A stretch of 64,000 nucleotides of DNA. It comes from Chloroflexota bacterium. Its GTDB lineage: Bacteria > Chloroflexota > Anaerolineae > Anaerolineales > Anaerolineaceae. The DNA lies in contig CP069395.1 in NCBI GenBank assembly GCA_016887485.1, forward strand, positions 1 to 64,000, given 5' to 3'. Below the pieces are notes generated by a model that searched no databases, was not told the origin of the DNA, and worked only from the letters and a program-made list of their open reading frames with translations. The position numbers and the translations under genes were made by a program. This document shows positions 54,701 to 62,200 of the stretch, in pieces (the stretch's first letter is position 1; every line of letters starts with the position of its first letter).

Positions 54701-54991
54701 CTCACCGATCTGCGAACCACGCTGGTTGAACGCAGTGAACAGCTTCGCCAGGAAGAGCTTGGGGTCACGGTCCGTGCCGGAGAGAGTGAACCAATAGATC
54801 GGCAGGTCCTTCTCCCGCAGGAAAGAAAGGATTGCGGTGCTCTTGCCGTAACCGGTACCGGCCTCCAGGATGGTCAGGGGGTAATGCAACATCCCTTCCA
54901 GCCGCTGGTTGATGCGCTCACGCACCAAAACCCGGCTGCGCTGGGCAGGCGGGTTGATCTGGCTGAGGATGATGAGGTTGCGAATGGACAT
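51782..54991 (-). CDS. Large MalT-like STAND activator with BTAD/wHTH C-terminus
   Basis: A 1069-residue signal-integrating transcription factor. The N-terminus is a MalT-type STAND ATPase: TGYGKSTAILSFL (Walker A), LFILDDFHRM (Walker B), HVVIATRH sensor. Residues about 340-800 are TPR-like helical repeats. The C-terminus, from about 825 (VQTFGGFKVWRGDQPVDPEEW), is not the LuxR helix-turn-helix of MalT but an OmpR-type winged helix followed by a BTAD domain as in AfsR/SARP activators. Hybrids of this kind are common in Chloroflexi. The ligand and targets are unknown. Read alone. Confidence 0.9.
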   Translation of the reverse strand: MSIRNLIILSQINPPAQRSRVLVRERINQRLEGMLHYPLTILEAGTGYGKSTAILSFLREKDLPIYWFTLSGTDRDPKLFLAKLFTAFNQRGSQIGEEALRILDMPDSTQQEAMIAFLNALAVHLTEDALFILDDFHRMVNVPEVMGFIDWMVENLPPKLHVVIATRHTLEFPSMNKWRVKGELLEISKDELTFTGEEIGQLFASQYDIQLDEETITQLLQKTEGWAIGLQMVWQTLQNNPGMTIQQVLEDDRQSRTALFDYLAEEVLAGQTPERQDFLLATSILSKLDSSTCDFLLMIDTSDKILMDLHSSGLFIEELRPGVYRYHQIFREFLLNRLQQDTRRVVDLHRKIASYFYAHEYWEEAMNHLLLASDYHQINQILESIGKKMVRDGRHESINYWITQVPASIRRNYPYMVFLLAEVNRYLGHFEEALEYYHAAERIYRKRDNHLGVSQALTGQARVFLDTIRPNNANQLLQDALKLLDPVEMKEEVADLLVLTAENQLNLGLPDSAESLLKQASQLRPVLDKETDLIQARILLRTGRLQDGIDLLQDREANNPGVVPPSRPQRFHRESTLLLSLFYAITGEIEKADRYARLGIELGKLLQSTFVQSVGYMRLGHAVLLYAQHPFNEDGLEQAMKLYQEAIDRVDVTRIHVEPLWGMCRALGYSHHIQQAEQMALESLEIAKKAGDEWISILIQLSLGAGEVLTGNYEAAQQYLTTAETLSIKVGDPFALSAARMWLALRAWQQGYQNTAFGYLEKMLPIVQEHGYEFLLTRESLMGLKDREMIYPLLLAAAENNIEQPFIAKLLKARGLEPETYHPGYSLWVQTFGGFKVWRGDQPVDPEEWKREKARLLFQLLVGHRDKWLHRDQIISMLWPDTPLENANNYLKVILNTLNQVLEPDRPRGETAFFVERRQELYRLNPRARVMVDAELFTQQIGDGSLPALESAVNLYRGRYFDGCYAQEWLMIDVQYFHQQFLLAAERLTAQLLDEGDYERALEVTYKTLGEDPLWESAYRAQMTIFHKMGRSSMVREVYKQCQDVFRQQMDSDVSPATVELYEGLIGEG

Positions 54992-55125
54992 ATTAGCGCT
55001 TTGGGCCGGTTCGCCGTGTGGGTTGGTGTGATGGTGAGAGGGCTAACCGGTGGGATATTGGTAGTTCAATCGGTAATTATAACGGGGAACCGCGCGAGAT
55101 TCAATTTAATTTAGGCATATCAACT

Positions 55126-55191
55126 GTAGGGTGCGCATCGCTCTTATGAGCACTTTTTTGGTGGTGCGCTCAACTACGGAGCGCACCCTAC
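55126..55191. repeat. REP pair (BIME-like), copy 1
   Basis: Two inverted REP units. Left: GTAG then a GGTGCGCAT hairpin whose right arm has decayed (ATGAGCACT). Right: a perfect GGTGCGCTC/GAGCGCACC hairpin followed by CTAC, which is GTAG on the other strand. Confidence 0.85.
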
Positions 55192-55273
55192 AATTGCATT
55201 ATTTGGCAGAAGATTGAACTTGGTTCATCATCTGATGTACTTAAAATCAAGAAATATCCCGAAACAATTTTTC

Positions 55274-55341
55274 GTAGGGTGCGCAACTCTTTTATGCGCA
55301 CCATTATTATTCGGTGCGCTCAACTACGGAGTGCACCCTAC
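55274..55341. repeat. REP pair (BIME-like), copy 2
   Basis: Same paired-hairpin structure with GTAG feet at both outer ends; left stem GGTGCGCA/TGCGCACC intact, right stem with one change (GAGTGCACC). Confidence 0.85.
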
Positions 55342-55422
55342 AATTAATTTATTTGGCAGAAGATTCAACTTGGTTCATCGTCATATGTACTTAAGATCAG
55401 GAAATATCCCGAAACAATTTTC

Positions 55423-55491
55423 GTAGGGTGCGCATCGCTCATATGCGCACCATTATTTATTCGGTGCGCTCAACTTCGGAGCACACCCTAC
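55423..55491. repeat. REP pair (BIME-like), copy 3
   Basis: Left hairpin with GGTGCGCAT/ATGCGCACC intact, right hairpin with GAGCACACC. Its right foot ends four bases before the RAYT stop. Confidence 0.85.
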
Positions 55492-55494
55492 TGA

Positions 55495-56046
55495 TTACTC
55501 TCCAAAATTGTACTTATTCTCATTTCGTTGATCATCCCAGCCCCAACTATCATCATAAATTCCTGATTTTACATACTCATGGAAACTCGAATCCGGCCAA
55601 TCATCCAAATTTTCCACCAGCCCGTGTTTGATTGGGTTGTAATGAATGTAATTAATATGACGTTCCAGATCCTGTTCATCACGGATTAAATGCTCCCAAA
55701 ATCGACGTTGCCAGATAGCAGCTTCACGACGTTTGGTGCGTGAGATATCTGGAGGTCCTGGCTGCCCACCGTTAAGACGATATTGTTTTGTAAATCTCGC
55801 CTTGATTAACCCAACCCGCAAAGAGTAATCATGATCACTCTCTAGCAGGGTCCAAATTAGGTGAATGTGATCCGGGAGAATACAATAAGCCACCATTGTA
55901 AATGGATGAAAAGTCCTTACGTGCATTATTGTGTCCAATAATAATGATCGATTCTCAGGATTGCTGAAAATCTTATACCTTTGGAAAGTCACCAACGTGA
56001 AGAAATATGTTCCACCCTTAATGTAAATGCGGCGATATTCAGACAT
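55495..56046 (-). CDS. REP-associated tyrosine transposase (RAYT)
   Basis: A 183-residue Y1/HUH single-strand nuclease. It starts MSEYRRIYIKGGTYFFTLVT, typical of TnpA_REP, and has the HUH motif in CILPDHIHLIW and the catalytic Tyr region ERHINYIHYNPIKHGLV, preceded by WQRRFWEHLIRDEQDLE. All landmarks are intact. REP copies 1-3 follow its stop and copy 4 lies 43 bases before its start, so gene and repeats form a REPtron. RAYTs are thought to spread REP sequences. AAGGGGTTG precedes the ATG. Confidence 0.92.
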   Translation of the reverse strand: MSEYRRIYIKGGTYFFTLVTFQRYKIFSNPENRSLLLDTIMHVRTFHPFTMVAYCILPDHIHLIWTLLESDHDYSLRVGLIKARFTKQYRLNGGQPGPPDISRTKRREAAIWQRRFWEHLIRDEQDLERHINYIHYNPIKHGLVENLDDWPDSSFHEYVKSGIYDDSWGWDDQRNENKYNFGE

Positions 56047-56088
56047 TAATGGACAACCCCTTCATTGTGTGGATCTTACATTATTTTC

Positions 56089-56154
56089 GTAGGGTGCGCA
56101 TCTCTTTTATGCGCACCTTTTTTGTGGAGCGCTCAAATCCGGAGCGCACCCTAC
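56089..56154. repeat. REP pair (BIME-like), copy 4
   Basis: GTAG-hairpin and inverted hairpin-CTAC, upstream of the RAYT and directly behind the stop of the lipoprotein gene at 56161. Confidence 0.85.
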
Positions 56155-56160
56155 ATGGTT

Positions 56161-57492
56161 TTATTCCCAATTGATTTGATAGAAAATGATTTGTACTTCG
56201 TCAAATGAAAAACCCACATTCTCAGAAATCATGTCGAGGTAAAAATCTTCATCGGCTTCTATACCAGAATCATCCATGATTTGGTCCAGGTAAGCAACAC
56301 AAGGATTTTTAAGCGACTGATTGATAATATCAAAATGCAACATGGTATTTAGAGACAAAGGGTCTGCCACTACTCCCCCTGTTTGCGGATTGTATTCAAT
56401 ATCAATGTATCGATCAAGTCCTTCAATCGATTCATCCATAAATAGGATATATTCATCAAGCTGTTGACTTCTATTGAATAAACCCAATTCAACTAAATAA
56501 TATTTTTCACGCTCACCTGAATAATCATGCTCACTTAGATAGTAACTTGATAAATAATAATTTTCGTCAATCCATTCAACAAGAATAATTGAAAACAAGT
56601 CTACATCTAAACCTTCAACCTCAGTAAATGCTCCATCTTCATAGAGAAGCATTCTCTGAAGCATCTGTAATAAATAACGATCCGGATCATTTTCGTCTGG
56701 AACCCACCATAGGTTTCTCAAAAACCAGACTGATTCATCGGGGACTGTCACAGAGCCCAAATATTCCAATGACGGAACGGAATACAACTTAAATAATATA
56801 ATCTGTGGCGGCTCGCCAGCATATTCAAAAGAGGGATCGCATATTCCACGTGGTAATGGAACGGCAATCGTACTCTCGTCCCACGACCATCTTATGGTTT
56901 GACTATGCGGCGTCATTTTGCCAACAATTTGTTGCAAATCGACATCAAATAACGAAACGAATGTTGGATAGATCAGCGCGATATATTTCCCTGACGGCGA
57001 TAATTCAACCTGATAAGATCTCAGTTCAGTAAAATCACTCGCATAAACTATCTCCCATTGATCGCCAAGCGTCTTATCCAAAATCGTGATCCGGGTGTAA
57101 CCTTCACGCTGTTCACTAATGACTAGCCTGTCATAAGTGTCATTAAAATGCGGCCGCCAGGAATTTTCACCATCTATACCAACTTTCGAGATATCAATGC
57201 TTGAGAGGACCTCCATGGATGCCTGGCAGAGTGGAAGGTCAGCGATGGTTCCATTCGCCATGGCTCTACCCTGCTCCATGAAGCTCAGCTCTTCCGTTTC
57301 TTCCAACACAGGCATTTCGGTGGCAGTCTCAGCAATTTCCTCCGTTTGATCAGGAGCTTCCGTTTCAGATGGAGAATATTCTGTTCCAGTATCCACTTTG
57401 GAAGGAACCTGATCAATTGGCGTAGTCTGACAAGAAGCAATCATCAAGACGAATAGGAGTGCAAGAAAGGCTTTTCTTAGTCGATTATTCAT
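56161..57492 (-). CDS. Lipoprotein, propeller-like, unknown role
   Basis: A 443-residue lipoprotein. Lipobox MIASC near residue 21, an acidic Thr/Glu linker (about 30-70), then a beta-rich domain with propeller-like blades (VELSPSGKYIALIYP, RWSWDESTIAVPL). No catalytic motif. It resembles the lipoprotein at 50531-51760 in plan. REP pairs lie on both sides of it (copies 4 and 5). Confidence 0.75.
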   Translation of the reverse strand: MNNRLRKAFLALLFVLMIASCQTTPIDQVPSKVDTGTEYSPSETEAPDQTEEIAETATEMPVLEETEELSFMEQGRAMANGTIADLPLCQASMEVLSSIDISKVGIDGENSWRPHFNDTYDRLVISEQREGYTRITILDKTLGDQWEIVYASDFTELRSYQVELSPSGKYIALIYPTFVSLFDVDLQQIVGKMTPHSQTIRWSWDESTIAVPLPRGICDPSFEYAGEPPQIILFKLYSVPSLEYLGSVTVPDESVWFLRNLWWVPDENDPDRYLLQMLQRMLLYEDGAFTEVEGLDVDLFSIILVEWIDENYYLSSYYLSEHDYSGEREKYYLVELGLFNRSQQLDEYILFMDESIEGLDRYIDIEYNPQTGGVVADPLSLNTMLHFDIINQSLKNPCVAYLDQIMDDSGIEADEDFYLDMISENVGFSFDEVQIIFYQINWE

Positions 57493-57582
57493 TTTTCTCC
57501 TTTACGAAGAATTTCGCGGACTATCAACTGGTATGTAATGATCCCAATGATCACCGGATGCGCTTAACACCAGATCTTTTTT

Positions 57583-57649
57583 GGTTGGTGTGCATCTCTT
57601 TTATGCGCACCTTTTTGGTTGGTGCGCTCAACTACGGAGCGCACCCTAC
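57583..57649. repeat. REP pair (BIME-like), copy 5, decayed left foot
   Basis: The left foot GTAG has become GGTT and its stem has one change (GGTGTGCAT); the right hairpin and CTAC are intact. Confidence 0.8.
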
Positions 57650-57666
57650 ATAACAATTTTCGTTAA

Positions 57667-58509
57667 TCAAAAATCCCCGACGATCACCAAGTATCGCTGA
57701 TCGCCACGATTGGCGAAAAAGACCATCCGATCCTCCAGACCATGCGGATTAGCCAGGCCGCTGCTACAGCAGGCGTGATTTGATATCCTGTCATAGTCCA
57801 GGGGATATTCGACGCCATCATATGAATAGCCAAGCGCGTCATCCCGAATGAAGAAATAAAACGGCTTGCCGGATAAAATGTGAAAACCAAAGGATTGTTG
57901 ATAGCCCTCCAGCTCGTTCAGCGATTCGCCATTCTTGATAATGTCACCCAAATTGGTAGCTTCAATAGATCCATCTCCACGGTCAATTCGCTCCCCCCGG
58001 TTGATTTCCAGATACCAGGAATCCTCAGTGGCCACGAAACCCCAGACGGCCGGCAAGGGGCCATTATCTCCCAGGGTAATGGTCATGAAAAGCTCATCAT
58101 TTTTGTAAAGCCTGACGTCAACCTGATACTCCGTCATCCCATCAGGATCAGTGTTCAACAAAATATGCTCTTCTTTGAAAGAATAGACGTCATCACCAAT
58201 GGTGACCCGGTGAGGAACGGATTGGGGTTCAGTCCATTCGGCATCCTCATATTCGGCCCAGACCACATCAATATCCTCACGCTGAGTTAAAGGATGTTCC
58301 TCAATCGTCAGCGCGCCGCCCGTTCCAGGTGTGAGCGTGACCCGCTCCTGAATGGTCAGCGTGGGTAAAATTGTCAGTTGGGGTTGAGTGGATAAGGCTG
58401 GTGCCTCGGTTGATGTTGCCGTTTCAGCCACCTCAGTCTGGGTGGCAGCGGTGCAACCGACCAAAAATGTCATCAGTATTACGGTCAGTAATGTTGCTTT
58501 ACGAACCAT
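57667..58509 (-). CDS. Lipoprotein of unknown function
   Basis: A 280-residue lipoprotein: MVRKATLLTVILMTF signal, lipobox LVGC, Thr-rich linker, then a beta-rich domain containing DDVYSFKEEHIL, VDVRLYKNDELFMTITLG and SSGLANPHGLEDRMVFFANRG. I recognise no family. AGGGGA precedes ATG 58509; longer frames to 58536 are possible. Confidence 0.7.
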   Translation of the reverse strand: MVRKATLLTVILMTFLVGCTAATQTEVAETATSTEAPALSTQPQLTILPTLTIQERVTLTPGTGGALTIEEHPLTQREDIDVVWAEYEDAEWTEPQSVPHRVTIGDDVYSFKEEHILLNTDPDGMTEYQVDVRLYKNDELFMTITLGDNGPLPAVWGFVATEDSWYLEINRGERIDRGDGSIEATNLGDIIKNGESLNELEGYQQSFGFHILSGKPFYFFIRDDALGYSYDGVEYPLDYDRISNHACCSSGLANPHGLEDRMVFFANRGDQRYLVIVGDF

Positions 58510-58544
58510 CCTGTCCCCTTTCATGACCAATTTCAACTTTGTTA

Positions 58545-58560
58545 TTAACGGCTATACGAA
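58545..58560 (-). repeat. Dispersed intergenic motif, copy 6
   Basis: On the minus strand TTCGTATAGCCGTTAA, 36 bases upstream of the lipoprotein start. Confidence 0.45.
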
Positions 58561-58788
58561 CTGTTTAGAGACTTCCCACCATTATACACCCACTCGATGA
58601 TTTGATTACCCCACTAGAAAAAAGCACGCAAAGACAAATACACCTCAGTACCCAAGTTCTTCGTGAGGAGAGGAACAACTATTTAATTAACTGAATTCCC
58701 CTGGGACTGACTTGAAGTGTTACGGCTCCATGCCTCTTTGCGGTAGAGTACTCTGAGGTTTGTATGGAACATGCGCTAAACTTTTAAA

Positions 58789-59136
58789 TCATTTACCTTC
58801 TTCTACCATCTTGATATAGGCCAAACATCGCAGGTATTCATCACGTGAAAATGTCTTCTGCAGTGTTTCCATAATATTTGGGACCCTGAGTTTGACCAGC
58901 TCATGAGCCGAGGCAAATCGGACGGTACCCTCATCGTCCTTCAATGCGGCCTTTAGGGCCTTGATTGCCCTGTTATTGCCAATTTTCCCCAAGCCCATAA
59001 TCGCCGTTAGACGAATCACCATATCCCCACCGTTTGGCGGTTTGCTATGGTATTTTGAGGCCTTTATCAGGCCATTCAAATCTCCTGTCTCATGCCACTT
59101 TGCTACTTTTTCAATCATGCCATCAGATTTTTGCAT
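58789..59136 (-). CDS. Small HEAT-repeat protein
   Basis: A 115-residue all-helical protein with at least two HEAT-like repeats: VIRLTAIMGLGKIGNNRAIKAL and ALKDDEGTVRFASAHELVKL (each shown in part). No enzymatic motif. It lies 87 bases after the STAND gene on the same strand and may be a partner or scaffold for it, but many genomes carry stand-alone members. Confidence 0.75.
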   Translation of the reverse strand: MQKSDGMIEKVAKWHETGDLNGLIKASKYHSKPPNGGDMVIRLTAIMGLGKIGNNRAIKALKAALKDDEGTVRFASAHELVKLRVPNIMETLQKTFSRDEYLRCLAYIKMVEEGK

Positions 59137-59223
59137 TTCAACACTCCTCTTTACATGCCTTAATGGGTGATCAAGAGAATATTCTTAATATGAGTTCCTG
59201 CCTCCTTGACGGATAAGAATCAA

Positions 59224-62200
59224 TTATTTCTTAAACATTACAGAAAGATTTTCCAATTCCTCAGCACTGATCTGCAGATCAGAATCCACCGGGAACGCGG
59301 CATTTAGAGCTCGTACTGAGTTTTCAGCCTTACTCACCTCGCCAATTCCACGATATCTCCCAGCGATGGCCCGCGCAATGGCATCACACCAGGCAAAGAA
59401 GGATGTGAAGAATTTTCGATATTCATCCTCTGATAGCTTTGCTCGCAAGAATGCCCGGAACTTTATCGCTGGATAGAGCAGTTTATTCCCTGCGTTAGGT
59501 GTTGGGATTGGCAAGCCGCCAACCTGACCTAGGCCTCCCCGCTCACCCACCTTTTCATCAAGCCCTTTATTGAATAACTCCGGGAGAACCTTAGTAAAGA
59601 TCGAATCTTTCATTTTTTGATTTTGCGCCCAATGTATATTAAAGTCAGCCAATTCACGCCGGGATATCTGCGATTTTGATTCAGCCAAAAACATAAATAC
59701 TAAGATCAGCAACTCTTCAAAGGCGTCCAGTTCAGCTTCGGAGAATAAGATCCTGCCCACTTGGCTGTCTTTCTTGCTCCCCGATTGCTGCATGAGATAA
59801 AATGGCATTTCTTCAAGATCCGGGTATTCCAAACGCAGAAAATGAACCAGGCCCAGGTTCTCACCGGCGACGAGAGTTTTTCCATCAGTGGTAATCTTCT
59901 CAGAGAACAACTCACTATCGCCATAAAAGGACATTTCGATCGTTCCACTTTCGATATCCCACACCCGAATTGTCCTATCCAAAGAGCATGAAACAATACT
60001 CTGACTGTCCGGCGTCACAATAACACTTTCAACCGATTTAGTGTGTCCGGAGAAAGTTCGAACGTCGGACAATTTCTCCATATTCCAGACTTTTATTGTT
60101 CCATTTTCGTGGGCTGAGACGAATTTTCTTCCATCCGGAGCAACTGCCAATGACAACACGCCGCCCAGGCCAGCAAACAGGGCAGGCAGGCCCTGGTTCT
60201 TCGCCAGATCCCAGGCCCTGATTTCACCATCGGCCGATCCGGATATGGCTAACCTGCCATTAGGCGTCACTGTAACGGTTTCGACCGGTCCGCCATGGCC
60301 AGGCAAGATCAGAATACATTTCTTACGTTTTAAATCCCAAAGCCGAAGCGTATGATCATGAGATGCTGAGATGATTTGATTGCGATGGGGAACAAATTTC
60401 AGATCCCAAATAATCCCATCGTGCCCCCTTAATGTGCCAATCTGCTTTTTGCGTTGTAAGTCCCAGATCTTGATTAAGGAATCGCCTGCGCCGGTGGCCG
60501 CCAGTTGTCCATCTTCAGAAATCGCCACACAGGCTATAGACCCTTCGTGATCGGTTTGGATAGTGGAAAGCAGATTTCCATCTTGCGGATTCCACACTTT
60601 TAACGTTTTATCGGCTGAAACCGAAACTGCTATCCTGTTATCCGCAGAGATACCAACATCCCAGACCGTCAACGAATGGGCGACAGCATCCTGCTTATCA
60701 AATGTCTGGGTGAGATCCCATTCCTGAATAGGTCCATTGGAGGAGGCGGAGAACAGACTTTCCCCATCCGGGGACACCGCAAGGCTTTCAATTGAGCCGG
60801 CAATCCCTGAAATGGTATAGACCTCAACGCCACGCTCAATATCCCAAACCTTGATTGTCCGGTCTCTGGAACCCGAAAATGCCAACCGACCGTCCCTGCT
60901 TACCGCCAGGGCTGTGACCATGCCGTTATGCCCGGTCAGCTTATGGATCGTTTTGCCATTGGCCAAATCCCAGACCCGAATTTCCCCTTTGACGTCGCTT
61001 GAAACCACCTTGCGGCCATCCGGTGTTACGGCAACTGCCAGGATTAAATCCTTGTGCCCTTTCAAGAATTCGGGCTGAGAATTGTGCAAATTCCATACGC
61101 CCAGGGATTTATCATCTGAACCTGAAATGAGATATTGCCCATTAGGCGTTATCGTCATCGCCCTGACCCAATCATCATGCCCCGATTGATGAGGTCTGCC
61201 CTTTTTCCCCAGAACAGGCCGGGACAGGGTGCCATGCCGCGTCAACCTATCCAAATTCCATATCAGAATTTCGTTCGATGCGCCCCCTGAATACGCCTTA
61301 CGCCCATCCTTTGAGACGGCGAGAGCGTAAATATTCTTGTCGAAGATATTCGACCCTTGGGGAGCGAAGTACTGAATTTCGGAACCTTTTTGCAGGTCCC
61401 AAACCCTAATACCGCCATTAGAAGAACCTGATATCAACAAATGACCATCCGGCGAAATGGTCAATGACTGGACTGAACCGGTATGACCCACCAATGTGTC
61501 CTGCTTTATCCCCTTGATTCTGTCCCAGACGATAATGGTCTGGTCCTCAGAACCTGAGATCACATACCGGCCATCCGGAGTGATAACCAGGGATTTCGCG
61601 GCCATCCTGTGACCAATAAAGGTCCGCTTCAGCAGTCCACCGGGTTGCGTCAGGCTGACGGAAATCGGCCGCAGCCAGGGGGCGATGTTCGACTGCCTGG
61701 CTTTTGCCAGGAGGGCTTTAATTTCTTCTTTTCCATTTTCACGGATTCGCCCAAGCATTTGAGAAGGGAACATATATGGATCTTCGATAAGAACACCCGC
61801 AGAGAGTTGAAGGGCGTCTTTTATCAGAGACAAGAGCTTCCCGCCATAACCCGAACTTTCGGCTTCATCGTAATCCTCAATCAGCAGATAGGGGCCAAAT
61901 GCCCAAATCTTGACTTGCAGGAAATCATAATCTGTCAAAGTCTTCTCCAGGCCATCCCAGTCATTGGCATGGGCCTGTTGGTAAGGCAACTCGACTAATT
62001 TCCGAACATTGGCGAATTTAGTCTGTCCGTCAACTTTATTAAGGGGCTGATCGAGGAAATAATCCGCAAGCAAGCTATGCCATTTTCTTTTGGGGCGATT
62101 TTCCTTGACCTCATTGGGTATTATTGAACAATATCGCTCTCGAACGCCGATCTCAAGGCTTTCAAAGAAAATATTATATCGTCCCTCACGCATCCCTAAA

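Larger units (their letters stand above)
54992..55494. other. Repeat-filled intergenic region, 503 bases
   Basis: Holds the promoter side of the MalT/BTAD gene and three tandem REP pairs with conserved spacers. No gene supported. Confidence 0.8.

Noticed and set aside
55214-55426. Open frame of 70 codons on the + strand
   Set aside because: It runs through two REP pairs and their spacers; the encoded repeat simply reflects the DNA repeat.
55126-55491. CRISPR-like alternation of repeats and spacers
   Set aside because: The repeats are 66-69 bases with two internal hairpins, the spacers are alike, and a RAYT rather than cas genes is adjacent. It is a REP array.
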